Of a stretch of 64,000 bases of DNA, positions 1 through 13,850 are shown in pieces. Within the stretch, counting starts at the first letter, position 1. Every line of letters begins with the position of its first letter. Both the position numbers and the translations under genes were made by a program. The notes under the pieces were generated by a model that did no database searches, had not been told where the DNA came from, and worked only from the letters and a program-made list of their open reading frames with translations. Origin of the DNA: Rallus limicola (Eukaryota; Chordata; Aves; Gruiformes; Rallidae). The stretch is taken from the NCBI GenBank assembly GCA_022605955.1, contig JAKCOZ010000003.1, forward strand, positions 52,576,179 to 52,640,178, in the 5' to 3' direction.

Positions 1-3000
1 CAGCAATAAGACAAATGTTGGAATTACTTTAAAAACCTGTTATATAGTGGGGAGGGGGGGAACTACAGAAATGTGTCTTGAAGTTTTACTATGTAAGCTT
101 TTTTAGCCGTGTGGTATTTCCGTGCATGGCATTTGACATGGATTGTTACTTCGCATCAGGTAGACACCTAGAACTTCAGTAAGACTCCTATCTTACCCAA
201 ATTGTCCTGGTTATGACTCCAGGAAGCTGTTTTAAATTTTTGTTCCTAAATTTGTAAAGTGGGGTTGGTTTCAGATATTAGGTGATTAAAAAGCTATTAA
301 AATGCCTTTTCTTTCATAGTTTAAGTTGTTTGTTACTTGCTTGAAAAGCAAAATAAAACCAAACTTGAAATTCTTTGGCATTTTGTTTGCATGATCTGAT
401 GTAGGAACATGCTGCAAACAATTAGACTAATTAAATAATAATACCAATATTACTGAAGAGTGAGGAGACGTTTCAAACAGCTCCTTACATGGAAAAGCAC
501 ATATCACTGTGTGAGGGATGTCATACCCATGATCCACACATACCTTTGCTTTCCATACCAGATCTATCATCAGGTAAATACATACAAAAAAGCTCCCCAA
601 AACACCTGAATAACCCCAGCAGTCTGAGAACTTTGTCTCCCACCTTGAGAAGCTGAAGCCTTCATGTGATGGTAGGAGGAAATAAGGAGTAACCATCATG
701 ACACCATTATTCATAGAGGAGGCCTTGAAAGGGTGATGCAGAGCTGGTAGTGTGGTGCCAGTAACATCCCCTAGCGATGATCGCAAGTACTGGCGGCAGA
801 GTGCTGAAGCTGTGAGAATGTTTGCTAAGCTGATAGCTTAATCTTGTGAGCAACTGCTTTTCTTCAATTACTATTTAGAGTAAATAAATTATTTGTGCTT
901 GAGTCATTCTCCAGTTCTGAAGATCTAAAAAATACACTTTGCAAATAGTCTTTTGTCTTGGTGTTAGCATGGAGTCAGGATGAAGTCTTCGTTCCATATG
1001 TATTTTATAGAATAAATGGTGTTGGAAACACCATGGCATTATGTTGGCAGCTTTCCTCCTCTCACTGTGACTGTACACAGCTTCTGTACAAGTTGGCTAA
1101 ATACTAAACAACGGATGATACTTGTGACAGCCTGTCACAATACCAACACAAAGTGGGGGTGACACGGCAGAAATGCAGCCTTCTACTATGAGGAGAAAGG
1201 GAGAGAGGATTGTATTTCTCCTGGTAGGAAAGACTGTGTTTTTGCACTGCCTAGCTCTAGGGCTCTGCTGTGCTGGCTGAAGTCTGAATGGCTCAGTGTT
1301 TTGGTGAGGCTCTGGCTTGGCTCTTTGCCCATCCTGCTGTCCTCCTCTGCTTTGTTGGTGGGTTTGGACAGCTTCCAGAGCTAGGTCAGTTGTAGTCTTG
1401 CTGACATGGAATTGGAAACAACCCCTCTTCACAATGACTGGGTTTTTTCTGACACTGAGGGGAGGGTTTTGCATGTTATTGATGTTATGACTGTAACAGT
1501 ACAGAAGATAGTTGATTCTTTGTGATGAGCTCAGATGGATTACATGGGCACTATGATAAGCCCATAACTGCTTTGTCATAGAACAAATCTGTGTCATTCA
1601 TGAGAGTTCACTTCAAGGAAGTCGTCACCTTACATAATCCCTAAGTTTACTTGCCCTCTGTTGGCTTTCAAATCCAAGAATTCTTTTAAGCAGTCACATT
1701 ATGGTGTAAAGAACAAAAAATCCTTAGCAAATCATTGGTGAAACCAGAGTTCCATTCGTGAGGAGCTCAGGTCTCAGGCTTAGTGTGGAGGATTTCATGG
1801 GTGGAAATTAAAGGAGGAAGAGGATTGGAAAGGACACTAGATCGCTTTTGTTTCTTGTAAATTCTAAATGTGTAACTTAGAGTTTCTCTTCCCTAACAGT
1901 TCTTAGTACTTGATTGGTATCTTTTATGTCCTTTCTTTTTCTACTGTGCTTTCCATGTTTACTTTTATTTGTACACACTTGAGCATAGCTATGATATGGA
2001 AAGAAATGAGTGGGCTGTGACTTGACACAAAAGGCCTACAGAGATTGTTGACACTACAGCAATATCCTTTTCTGTCAGGAATGATAGAGGCTATTTTCCA
2101 TCTTTCTCATCCTTTATTGCCTGATCAAGAGTGTCTCCCCCCAGATTACTTGTATTGTCTGACTCGGTATGCATTTTGTTGTATGTGCAATACTGCTGAA
2201 TTTTGAGCACAAAATTAAGGGCTTTTAATACCACTGGGTTGTACATTCCTAAATTAAATAATTTATTGTTTTGTTGAACACTTTAGGTAGTTCTGCACTA
2301 CTTTCCATACAGGTATTTCTTTGTGAGGCCAGTCACCCCTGTACAGATTGTGTGACACTGTATGTGTGTCAAGGATGGAGGATTAGGGTTTAACAGTGTG
2401 ATTCCATTGGTTTGTAGTAACTTGTATCCTATTTTTATCTTTTTCTACACAGCTTTTTCTTCTGCTGTTCAAATAGATCTGGCTAGTGTTACAGGTCTCT
2501 TGAGGTGCACTAGCACAGTGCAGCGTACCTTGTGTTCTGTTGAGTTTGGAATGAGCATCTTGACTTCTTTTGTGGGAGGAGGAAATAAAATCTTGGTGCC
2601 CTAAGGTTGTAGGGCTTGTGCAGTAACCACATTGTTCCAGGGAACTGTCCACTGTGTGTGGAAGCAAGGGGATTGCATGCATGGGTAACATTCCCTTTTT
2701 TTCATCTCTCTTCCTGAAAACTCCCTCTGCGCTCCTTGAACCACCCCTTTTCTGCTTTCATGAAATGCAGTTTGTGTTCTTCTGACTTGTTAAGCTGTCC
2801 AAAGAAGGTATAAAGGGGCAACCATTCCTCACTGGAGTATAAAGGAATAGTTGATAATTGTGGCGGCAGCAGCAGCAGCAAATTGAGCAACTCGGTGGTT
2901 GTCACTAAACTGTTTCCTCAATCATGGTTCAGGCATGCTTCCATACTTGATGTGCCACAAATGCAAAGGTGAGAGGAATCCTGTCCTGCTCTCCTGCATT

Positions 3001-3180
3001 CGGCTGTCCTTCCAGGGAGCTGCAAAGACAAGGCACTAGTGTTGGCCAGAAGTGCATATCCTTCTAACTTGCTGCATGCCTGCTCCTCTTTATGCACTTC
3101 TCCTTGGAAATGCGGGGGGGTATAATCATCGCCAGAGTTTGTGTTGCTTTTGTAATGTATTTTTTATTCCTTTTTGCTAG
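1..3180 (+). other. PLPP1: PLPP1 intron 1 (3' part)
   Basis: This is the downstream end of the intron before PLPP1 exon 2. It finishes with a T-rich tract and a TAG acceptor at 3178-3180. I see no coding exon in it. A short AGC/GCAGCA run lies near 2863-2880. Open frames here, including a 166-codon one on the minus strand at 1097-1597, have no recognisable family, no splice support and no repeat-like tail, and fit chance expectation. Exon 1, which supplies the first 20 or so residues, lies upstream of the window. Confidence 0.8.
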
Positions 3181-3332
3181 CTGGCTTGCCTTTTGCAATT
3201 CTCAATTCAAGACGTATCCCCTTCCAGAGAGGAGTTTTCTGTAGTGATGAATCCATCCGGTATCCATACAAAGAGGACACCATTTCTTATAAGTTGTTAG
3301 CAGGAATAATTATTCCTTTCAGTATAATTGTT
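3181..3332 (+). CDS. PLPP1: PLPP1 exon 2 (phospholipid phosphatase 1)
   Basis: This exon encodes the end of the first membrane segment, the first extracellular loop and the start of the second membrane segment of PLPP1, an integral-membrane enzyme that dephosphorylates lysophosphatidate, phosphatidate, ceramide-1-phosphate and sphingosine-1-phosphate at the cell surface and in organelle lumens. The frame begins with two bases that complete a split Ala codon, then reads [20 protein letters not shown] and on through YPYKEDT to IIIPFSIIV, exactly 50 further codons (about residues 21-70). The acceptor is a T-rich tract ending TAG and the donor is GTAAGT. The sequence matches the LPP1 form of the mutually exclusive second exon known in mammals, not the LPP1a form, which I could not find in the window. 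Coding start and exon 1 are outside. Confidence 0.96.
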
Positions 3333-6300
3333 GTAAGTTAAAACTTTTCTTAATTGCATTTGATTTAAATGGGGATGGGGATGAGGGAGGAGGGGCAATC
3401 TGTTAATACACACTTCTAAAACTATAGATTTCTCAACTTTAAATAATGTCCATAGACCAGGTGCCTAAGGCACTAGAAATAGTGTTATAGCAAGAAGTAG
3501 TAAAGGGTGAGGTTCAACAGCTAGAATTACAGAAGAGAAAAACAATACCTTATTACTACGGTGGCATAATTCTACAGGTTGAGAGATAAAATAAAAACTT
3601 TCTCCCTTGCCATATCAGTTAAGAATCACACTATGTATTTTAAATAGCTGTCTCAAGCTTTTCTATTTTGGGAGCTACTACTTTCAGAATATGAAGTTGC
3701 ATGATTATTAAGTCAGTGGTTTTATCTGCCACTGAGTGATTAGAAATACTTACCTGTGTGGAAGTGTGATAACAGATACTAAGTTCTTTGATTTGAAGCC
3801 ATAATATGTTCTATTATACAACTTACCAAAAGCATAACTAGAATAAGTATCCAGGGAGTCTTTCCTGGGTATTTCCTTGAAGGTCAGGATAAAATACGGC
3901 CCATTTGTCTTTGAGTTGATGCTAGGATTTGCTTTCATGCTGCTCCTAATCTGAAAATGGGTTACTGTTGTCCTTCTGTCCTCTTGACACCCATCAGGGA
4001 GCAGCAGAGACTGTGCCTCCGCAACTGCCAGGTTGGGATGTCCTTTTGACCTCAGCTCCTAGCTCAGTTGAACTGGGTCAAGCATATTGTGACTCTGTAT
4101 GGTTAAGTTTTAATTGCATCAGATGAGCCAACCTATGGGCAAAAAGGGAGGTCCCACTGTTATCCTGTCCTTCGCCATCTCTGGGAGCTTGTCTGGACCC
4201 AGGATAAGCTAGTGAAATGCCTTACTTGGCAGAAAATAGTAGCTAGGTTGAGTGAAATGGGACAGTGATGGGGCAAAAAATGGTGGGGATGTTCTAGGGC
4301 ATGGGCAGAGGGGAGAGCTGGACCCCTCATCACTTGACCATTTTTGTGTTCTGAGTCTTTCAGGACACCACTCTAGTTCTAACAGTGGCTCTTCATTGGG
4401 TCTTCAAGATCCCTCTCCAGATGTGCTAAAAAGCTCCAGATTCCACTCATGGCTCTGTGCTGGGTGACATCCAAGCTCATCAGAGCTACACTTTGAGCAG
4501 AGTCAAAACTCTTTAATGCCAAATAAGATTTTTAGGAGTATAAATATTTGTCCAAGCATATTTTAGGAATCAAAGCTGGAAAGGAGCAGCTAAATGAAAA
4601 CCTCAGTACTGCCCAGCTATTTCTCTGGGCTGATGGGTTAATATCATGAGGGATACTGTGGCAGTCTTAACTCCTTGTTGCCTGAGGACTGCATGGATTT
4701 TTGTGTAGATTCCAGTGTAGAGAGCAACGTGTAGCTTTTGCTTGCTTTTGGATGGATTTTTTTTTTTTAAATAACTTTAGAAATGGGGGGCTGGGAATCA
4801 AAAATGTGATTTGCCTAGCTTTCTTTTCCTTGGAAAAAACACTTCAAAAACTTAGACAAGCTCTTCTGAGGCAGATAAAACTCTTACTTGTTTTTTGTCT
4901 TTTCTATGAATTGGCAAGTGGTTTATGTTAAAAGATTGTGCTTCTTAAGATAGGACTACCTTTTTCACCCAGCTACTACCACTGGTAGACAATATTAGCT
5001 ACGAGCAGCAGTACTTGGTCACAACTGAAGTCTGCCTAGCTGCTTATCTCACTTGTGGCAGTGGTTAAAACGAATGAGGAAGAACAGAAAAAATAGAGCC
5101 AGCAAAGATTGATGTTTTGCCCTCAGTGATTTGCTACCAGTCATTTGTAGCTCAGGGGCCTCCCAAGTCAAAAAAGGCTTCAGTGAATATGTTAAATTTT
5201 AGGGGATACACTTCCAGTGAAGTTATTCAATCTCCATATGAGTCTATATGAACATCTAGCTGGCAAAGTTACCTTTGTAACTGCAGGGACCATCTTTTAG
5301 TTGTGAAATGAGGCTTTTCTGTCAAAATTGCTTCAAAGTCAGATGGTAAAAGCAAATGTTGGTGTTCTTTATTCAGTGCTCAGTTAGATTGCTGCTGCTG
5401 AATACTCTTTGATGTCTGCATCCAGTGAAGTAGCTGCATTGACATCACCTAATTTTTTGTCACTTTAACTGAGATGAGTGGCCTTCTTGCAGGCTTTGCA
5501 GCAGTGCTCTTTGAAAGGGATTCAGTTTCTACCAGTCATGGCTGTGATATGATATTTCTGCTCAACTACAATGATTAAGAGTTTTCTCTCTGGGAGAGGT
5601 AGATTCTGGGTAAGAGATTACCAACATGTACTTGACTGAAAACTCTCTCAGTTTTAGTCCATGTTCTGGTGTTTCTCTGCTTCAGTCCATGTTTTTGGTA
5701 TGGTGCAGAGTGTAAAACTTCAGTGGGATTTTGTCTGTTTGCCTTAATGTGCAAAGCTACTGACAGCTACTTTGTCTGCCCAGGTGTCAGAGTGTCTAAT
5801 AACAGCTTCACTGACCAAAGCTCTGCTTTGCTGGAATCCCAGACCTGTCACTCTTAAGTGGCAGACAGAGCAATCACTTAATCTTTATTAGAGATCACTT
5901 TGCATATATGCATACAGCACCCACACATATTCTCATCTGTATCAGCTGAGCCTTCCTCTGTAAAGTGGAACCATCTGGTGCAATATCCAACTTGTCTGGG
6001 GTGAAGTGTTGTACTTGCTTTAAGGAAAAGTGTACTTTCTGCAAGAAATAAAGTTGCAGGAGAAGAAAACTAAACCTGTTTTCCTGTCAACACTTGATGC
6101 ATATAACTGGGACATGCAGGGTTAAAAAAAAAAATCCTTGGAAAGACCTCTGTAATGCATGTCTTTCCCTACTAGTTAGCTTTCTTCTCTCCCCATACGA
6201 CTTAATTTTCCTGAGGAATAGGAAATTGCTTGGTTTAAATAAATGGCCTTTCACATCCAGAAGTGAAGTCTAAACCATTCAGAATAGTCTGGCTTCACAA

Positions 6301-6628
6301 AAAGGATCAGGACCAGTAATACAGATGAATGTTACTCTGAGAAGGCTCTTTTAAAAATAACTCTTCTGAAAATCAATAATAAGGTCAACATGAAACAGGG
6401 TAAGGTGAAAGTGTTGGTTGGTTTTTTGGGTTTTTTTTCTTCTATGTAAGTGTTTAAAGTTTGGGCATGATTACTGCTGACTCTTGGAAAATTTAAATTT
6501 GCAGCTTAATGTTTAATATTAAAGATACTTGCTGAAACTACATGTCTGAGCATTGACAATAAGAGAGTAATATCTTTCTTTTTAAAGTGATAATCTGTCA
6601 TTAACTGTTGTCCTTATTTCTCTTTCAG
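3333..6628 (+). other. PLPP1: PLPP1 intron 2
   Basis: A 3.3-kb intron with a GTAAGT donor and an acceptor preceded by a strong pyrimidine tract (TTATTTCTCTTTCAG). I found no coding segment, RNA gene or CR1 fragment in it. Short T and A runs near 4759, 6125 and 6422 are simple sequence. Confidence 0.85.
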
Positions 6629-6909
6629 ATAATCCTAGGAGAGACCCTTTCTGTTTTTTATAATCATTTGCACTCAAATTCATTTGTCAGAAATAACTAC
6701 ATAGCCACTATCTACAAGGCCATTGGGACCTTCATTTTTGGAGCAGCTGCTAGCCAGTCGTTGACAGACATTGCCAAATACTCCATAGGTAGACTGCGTC
6801 CTCACTTCCTCGCTGTGTGCCAGCCTGACTGGGCACGAATCAACTGCAGTCTAGGTTACATTGAGAACTTCTCTTGTCAAGGAGACAAAGCAAAAATCAA
6901 TGAGGGAAG
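6629..6909 (+). CDS. PLPP1: PLPP1 exon 3, carries catalytic motif C1
   Basis: This 281-nt exon gives 93 codons plus two bases of a split Arg (about residues 71-163). It holds the second and third membrane segments ([24 protein letters not shown]) and then the large extracellular loop. The phosphatase motif C1, K-x6-R-P, is visible as KYSIGRLRP (Lys about 120, Arg about 126). Two N-glycosylation sequons follow, NCS (Asn about 142, the glycosylated position known in human LPP1) and NFS (about 150). The donor is AG|GTGAGT. Phase 0 at the 5' end matches exon 2, and the two trailing bases match the single base that opens exon 4. Similarity to mammalian PLPP1 is strong throughout, with divergence concentrated in the loop after the first sequon. 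Confidence 0.98.
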
Positions 6910-9180
6910 GTGAGTCCAACTAATCTTGTGTACTTGGTTGTAAATACCTGTATGTTACCTTGGGATGATGAGTTTGGTGTTGCTAGTGCATTTCTTTTGT
7001 GATTCTCCTAGAGTGAATTGTTTGTAATGAATTTTAAACATTGAGCCCTGACTGGACACTAAGATTTTTCTAAAAATAATTTCTGGAATCATGTTTTATT
7101 CATGTACAGAAGAATATATAAACTGTATATTCATTTCTGCTTTTTTATGAAGTGTGGGTGATACTCAGTTTTGGTTCACTTCTATTTACATTTCCAAAAT
7201 GTCTGCACATACCAGTAAAGAAAAGAATTTGAAATCTGACTTCAAAATTGGATATGGAAATAGGAAGGAGAACAGTTCAGATTCAGAATGAAAGCAAATA
7301 AAGCCTGTATCCATCCATATAAAAATTAAAGAGGATGGTTAAGAAAATCAGTCTAGTCAGTTTTCTCATTATTAGGCATACTTACCTGCCAGTTTAACTG
7401 CAGGGAGATAACAGGAAAGCAAAAATGCTTGTTCTTTGAAAGATTATTTAAGTAGTGTGTTTCCTGTGCAGCGTTTTTTGTGCTACTAATGCTCATAATT
7501 TTGCCTAGTCTTTTTTTTACTTGAGCTGTTCTAGACAGTGATTATTGGAGTGAGCACTTGCCTGTGAGTAGCCCTGTAGAGTCAGAATGTCCACTAGTAA
7601 GGTATAACTTTTATCTGTTCCAGGAAATATATGATCTACTTACGAATGCTTGTAATAGCCACTTTCTGTATGACTGTCAACTTCAGTTTGGAAAAAGACA
7701 AATAAAGGAGGATTTTCATGAAATGTAGAAAACAGACATTTCTAAAGAGCATATGTGTCAGACTTTTAAATATTTCTGACTCGTCAAAGTCTACTTCTAG
7801 TAGAACAATAATTGAAATAAAGGAGATGCTACCTCCCCAAGACAACAGATTGTCTTGTTACCTTGTCAGTTTTGCAAATTTGTGTAGTGAGTTAAAGTAA
7901 TTCACAGAAACTAACTAGCTTAGGCATAGCTTTGAGTCTTCAGTCAAACTTTCTGTCTGAAACTGTCTCTCAAATGTAAAGAGGGAAAATTAGAAAATTT
8001 GAGTTGGCTGTCATGCCTAAAATGGTCCTGGAATAAAATTTCCTGGGTTTGGGGGATGCTTATAAAAACAAAGTTAGCTTTATCCTCAAATAGGAAACAG
8101 ATTTCATTCTTCCCTGTGCAGCTAGTGCTTTGACATATCAGACTTTGATACTGGAAGCAAGATTTTCCTGTCATACATTAAATTGCAAGTTGTTAGGATG
8201 CTACTATTTTTTTTTTTTCCCTTTTTCTTGTCCCCGTTGTTCATTACAAAATGATGTAAGAGTGTTCTCCTTTTTGGTCAAAGGTTGAACTGATGATTTA
8301 AGTGTGAGCTCACCTGTGTCACGTTGGCTCTCAGTTGAGGCTCTTTCATGCACTGAAAGCTGTAAACCAGGTTAATGAGTGGCAAAGCAGGGTAGATTAA
8401 AATGGGACAGTGTCCTGTACAGGCGGACACCATGGATGCAGTGACCCAGGTAACCATTCTGAGTTTCTTATGGAAATTGGGCCTTACATCTGAAATGGTG
8501 GTTTCAGTGATCTTAGGTCATGTGCCTACATACATCCAGTTTAATAGAGGAGGAAGCTGAGTGCAGTGAGTTTTGCAGCAAGTTGGAGGAGGTCAGTGGG
8601 CTCTCAAACTGTAATCCGGAGGTGAATTTCTGTATCAGTTAGATTAAATTACTAGCAGCCAATTTCTTATCATCTATCCTCACTTCCATAAAAAAAAATA
8701 TGCAGGTAGGAATAAGAAAGAATAAAGACAGGACAGTCCTATCATAGCATTGCCTACAAAATCGTGTTCTGTACTGAGCCTGTTATTTCAGTGTACTAGC
8801 AGGACTTGAGGTTGGTTTTGAATATTTTTAGAGCTTTGTGCTCAGTTAAAGTCAAAATGACAAATGTAATCCTTGCATACTATTTTGTATAAACCAATGC
8901 TTCCAGTGTAAAAATCCATTGTGTGCTTCCACTGTGCATATTGTACTCTCCTGTCTTGCTCTCTCCTCCCTTCTCATTTCGTACTTCCCCAAGTACAGTT
9001 ACAGTATGCAGCATCCCTGAGTAGATCTTGGTCTGAAATAAGAGTAAGTGGGTGTGTAATGGAGATGGATGTGAGGTGGAAATCCCTAAAGGGTACTTTA
9101 GAAATGGTATAAAATTAGTGTAATGTCCCTGTTTCCTTCAAAAGGTAAAACTAGAAAGCGAAGCATTTGAAGTTTTCTTC

Positions 9181-9204
9181 CCCCGCCCCCCCCCCCCCTC
9201 CCCC
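9181..9204. repeat. poly-C tract
   Basis: A nearly pure C run interrupted by one G and one T, inside PLPP1 intron 3. The complementary strand is G-rich and could form a quadruplex. Runs of this kind are hard to sequence, so its exact length may be unreliable. Confidence 0.9.
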
Positions 9205-12200
9205 AGAGTAAGCTGTGGAACTCTTTGCATTCTGGGATGTGCAAGTGCTCGAAAACCATTTAAACAAACTTCTAGAAAAAATAAAACCAAGAAAACCTGT
9301 GTACATTACAGTTGGAGGCTGAGAGTGTTTTGGTCAAGCATCATTGCATGTTTTCTTTCAGTACTGTTTTATGGAAATCTGATGTTTGAAGCTATTTGCA
9401 TATGCCTACTGTGTTATAACACAGGACAAAAGATAAAAGTCTTAATTCATTAGTAACAGTAGTTTAAAAATACATATATACTTGATCTGGAATATAAGCC
9501 TACAAGCCTATGCTTGGTTGTCTAAATTAATTGCTCATGGTTTTGGTAGTTTCAGTGAGGTTTTGCTTTCTAACCTGAGCTTGATAAGCCAATTCTTGCT
9601 CTCTTGAAGTATGTTGTTTGCTCTGTACCATGTTGAAAAGAGTCCACTTGAATTTTAAATAGCTTAGGTTCTCCTTGACAACTTTTATAGTGTGTTTACA
9701 CTTTTGGTACTAGTGGTGGTTAAACTAAGCCGAGGATCACAATCACAGTTGTGTGCTTAGTAAACCTCTTTCATATTTGTTGAAAGATCTAAGAGTTGGC
9801 ATATGTAACTGGAAAGTAGGTAGCAATTGCAGATCTCTTAATATGCATGGAAATAGCTTGACATTAAAAATTGCTAGTTTAAGTATTAGGATTAGAAAAT
9901 CTGTACTCATCTTCTGCATCTTTGTAAGAGCTCTTCATGCAGTCTGTCACTTAATTCAAGCTAGACACAACAGCTTGGTATTTGCTACTACATGGCGGTC
10001 TTCTGAGGGTGAATGACTTACACAGAACTGCATTTTCAAGCTTTCAGGACGGTGTTGCTAGACTTGATGCCAAGTTCTACAGTTGTGTGTAGAAGTTTGT
10101 AATATTCCATTAAAGTAAATACTAAGAGTAGAAAGCCTTCACAGATGCTTGACCTGTGAAGGTGACTTTTCTGCTGAGTATCAAAATAGCAAATTTCTCC
10201 TTAAAGCACATAACATAGCTGAGCAAGATGTGTACATTTTTAAAGTGCCACTGCTCTGGGCAGAAAGGTGCAGAACTTCCTATCATGTCATTTCTTTACA
10301 GGGAGATGTAGTTCATTCTAGTGTAGAGAAAATGTAAGTTTGATACACAGACACAAGTTTCAGTGTCTATGAATGTAGAGAGACAAATACAAGGGGTCCT
10401 CCTGTCATTGGTGCTAGCAATTAGCATGTCACCTTTGGTACAGCGGTGTACACTTTAATGCTACTGGATTGCCTTTAGAATACTATAGCACCTATGAAGA
10501 TAATCACCTGCCAAATGGATGTATCCTTTCTCAAAAGAGCAAAGCAGGGCTCAGTGAAATAGGTAGGTGTGTTTGGCTATAACCTGGGTCAGGTGGGGGT
10601 GGGGGTGAGCTGTCTCTACTGATCTCTGATCTCTTCAGCTTCTGCAGCTCACATTCTTGTTCAGTTTTTCCTTCTCTTTTGGTTTACTGCTGTTTACCTT
10701 TGCCTGGCTTTGAGGTGGTTGGCAAGATACCCACATTTCTCAAAGAAGACTAGGCAAGAGAGCACAGCGAAAGGGACAGATCATGACTTCTCAATTCCAT
10801 ATTGGTAGCTAAGGCATACTTCCAAAACCTGTCTGCTCTGGCCAGTCCATGGCAGATTGCTCATGCATCCTGTTTGTTAGCTTTCATTTATCCAAAAGAG
10901 TTAGTAGAAACCACAGATGTTCAGCAGCAGGAGCTGTGAATTAATATTTTACTGCTCTTCTGGTGAGTGTACTTTGCTGTAGTTGCTGATTGACTGTCTG
11001 AAATGAGTTTTATAAACAGTGAAGCTTCAATGTCTACTAGAGTAACACAGTAGAACACGAGAGCTTCTGTTTTTCTCTAGTTTACTGAATTGTGAATTAT
11101 ATTAAATTGTGGGCACCCTTAAAAAAAGGCCTTTGTTGGTTGCATATCTTGATTGGTCTGGAAAAAAATGTTAAGGTTTCTGGTAGAGGGGATAAGAAGG
11201 CAAATGAATGTATGTCAGGACTTCAAGACGGTGATGGGATGACTTCTAACTGTATCTTTAGACTGTACTAATACAATGTGTGACAGTGTGAACGGGTTGC
11301 TCCCAACTTATTTTGGCAGTCAGTTAGGAGTTATTAACTCTACCTTGATTGCCTTAGTGCAGACAAGCATAGGTAATCTCTAGGAAGCAGGATCTGGAAA
11401 CCAGGAGACACTTGACCATGCCAGCTGGACCCTGGAAAAAGTCAGTCTTAACTGTGTCTGTTAACTTGGGAGTGTTGTCTTAGGGAAAGAATAGGTATTT
11501 CTTAGTGCATGTAAAACCCAATCTCAAGAACCATGTGTCTTTTAATTAAAGGTTCTGTCAATGTATTTTTGAGAAGGGTGGTACCATAGTAATGGTGATA
11601 GGTTTTTCTCTGCAGTTTTATAAAATAATTTCTACAAGCAGGTAAAAACTGAAAATAAAGAAAAAACCCAACCCACCAATCAGAAGCCCTGACACCCCAA
11701 ACAACAGTGAAGAACCCCCAAAAAACAAGTTATAGAAAAGTTATGTGTAATTGAAAGAACATTTGAATGAAGGCTTTTTAAATTCTTAAACAATGTAGCA
11801 GGTGCTATATACAGCTTACCGGTATTTTTAGAACTTAATTTAGGATTGTGTTGTCACTTTCATCTATGGCGTGTTGTAAACTTAGCAACACATAGAGCAC
11901 ACTAAAGCCTTGTGTAAAGGTCAGGCGTACTGACTCTGACACTATTTAAACCTGGGTTTTTATCTGCAAGTTAAGAAAAGATGTTGAAGTACTCTCACGC
12001 GGGGTCTCGTGCAGGTCCCTGGAATTCCACAGGGACAGTAATATGCTAGGCTGGAAATAAATAAGTTCTAGTTGCTGCTGGTGCAAATAATGTCTCCCTA
12101 GAATTAAAAAACTTCAAAGCATAGTTCCTTAAATTTTCTGATTTTAGAATCAGGGCAGTAATAAGGGAAAAAAAGTAGGTTTGTGGTATCAGTACTCAAT

Positions 12201-12778
12201 AAGGAATCTCAAACACATCTTTTGCTAATACTGCTTTGAGCTTGAAATCTTTGAAAGCAAAAGGCTTTTAATTTAGTGTGCAACTCTTCTCCCATGTTCA
12301 GTGTACTTGATTTGCTGCTTATGTCATAGTGGTCACAAAAGTGTCTGAAATGGAAACTAATTGGGACCAATAAATTTAGTGGACACAAGTTTAAGAATTG
12401 GTTCAGATAGCTGTCAGTTGGGTTATGAAGTTACTCTTCATACTTTTGGATTAACATAAATTTATATTTTTAATATTGTATTTCAGGATGTGTGTTATTT
12501 TTCTGGTGACATTTTAGAACTTTTTAAAAAAAGGATTAGAACCTTTCAGAAAACTAGCTTTTTAGAGAAGCTAGCATGCTTGTTTTCTGTCCTTCTGAGT
12601 ATACCTTAGATATCTTGTGAAGTTCTGAAACTGTCTTCTGAAATTTTAGTTCAGCCTTTTCTTACTTCCCACACAGTATTATTAATATCCACATAATCTT
12701 GAAGATGTTGAATACCATATGACGTCTAGCAAGAATGGCTTATGTGGCTGGATGCTTAAGAAGCCTTAGTGTTTATAC

Positions 12779-13030
12779 AGGAGGGAACCTCTGGAGGTCG
12801 TCTGGTCAGACTGACAGTTTCAAGCAGAAGTAGCTGTAGAATTTTGACAAGACCCTGTGCATCCTGATTCATTCACTCTGGAGATGGAGATTCCACAGCC
12901 TGTTGGGAAAGTCTATTCCTTCACTCCCTGCCCTTTTTATAACCACTGGGGGACTCTGCTGCTTCCTTAGTATGGCTTCTTAAAGATACCTAAGCAGCCT
13001 CATCATAGCATTATCTATCTTGCTCAGCAG
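12779..13030 (-). mobile_element. old CR1 LINE 3' fragment
   Basis: The segment reads like the reverse complement of a CR1 3' region. It starts with AGGGAACCTCTGGAGGTCGT, a version of the usual GGGACCTCTGGAGGTCAT, and about 100 bp on has GGAGATGGAGATTCCACAGC, the CR1 'dampened first-line' block. Many substitutions and small indels separate it from the family pattern as I know it, so it is an old, dead copy. Edges are approximate. Confidence 0.7.
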
Positions 13031-13189
13031 CACTGGATGTAAGCCATGTAGTCTTACGGACTTGAAAGTCCAGCTTTTAAGTATAAGTAATCATGGTGAG
13101 ATCTTCCTTGACTAGGTAGTACCTCTGTCGTCTATAAACTTTCTTACTGGGCATGAAGACCTGGGAGGCTGAAAAGATCTTGTAGGGAA

Positions 13190-13850
13190 AGACTTAAAAA
13201 CCTGAGGCAAAGTACTGAGCACCTTTGTTTTCTATTCCCTTCGTCACAGCACAGCTCAACCTGTGCAGTGACATTGACTTTTGTACGCCTCACTAGCTCT
13301 GGCCTTGGCCTTCCTAATTCTTTATGTGCATCCTTGGTTGGTGCTTCATTACTTGTCCTTGGTAGGCCGTCTGTTTCTACCTCTCGTCACTTTTCTGTAG
13401 TTAAATTCAGTCAGATGTTTCTTGCTGAATCAAGATGGCCTCTGGTTATACCTGGTTGGTTGCTTTCAAAGGGGGATGGAGTGCCTTTGTGCTGAGAACC
13501 AAGGCTATTCCTGGCATGTCCAACTAGTTCACCTTTATTCATGAGTAAAGGTGATTAGGAGAGAGCACTTTTCCTGTTAGGCCTGTCCAACAGCAGTGTC
13601 AAAGCTCTTGAATTGTTTGCACTCTGCCCTGTTGTCTGTCCAGCAGATTTCGAGGCAGCTGATTTCCCCTATAAGACTTTTTGGATAGAAGATAATTGGG
13701 TTCCTATGCTTCCAGTCGATAGAAACTTTCATCTGTACTTCAAAGCTTGAGTTACCCAGTGGATTCTGCCATATTTGGGGATGTCGTCCTCTCGTCCTGT
13801 CCCTTACCATGTCTTGTTTATCATTTTTGTATGAGCCTGAAAGGAAGACA
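13190..13850 (-). mobile_element. probable internal CR1-derived sequence
   Basis: This stretch resembles, in reverse orientation, internal CR1 sequence often found in bird genomes: a block reading GAGGCAAAGTACTGAGCACC followed by a TTGTTTTCT...CGTCAC segment, and later CAGCAGATTTCGAGGCAGCT. It lies 160 bp beyond the 3' CR1 fragment in the same orientation and in the order expected of one element with an internal deletion. The call rests on remembered family patterns only, and the boundaries are loose. Confidence 0.45.

Noticed and set aside
1097..1597. 166-codon open frame on the minus strand, the longest in the window
   Set aside because: No recognisable family and no splice or coding signature, and the longest frame in 64 kb is expected to reach about this length by chance. 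It lies in PLPP1 intron 1.
1..6628. Search for the alternative LPP1a version of exon 2
   Set aside because: Known in mammals as a mutually exclusive exon near exon 2. I found no sequence encoding its PFQRGFFCKD-like block in introns 1 or 2. A weak partial resemblance at about 5308-5330 breaks frame at once. It may lie upstream of the window.
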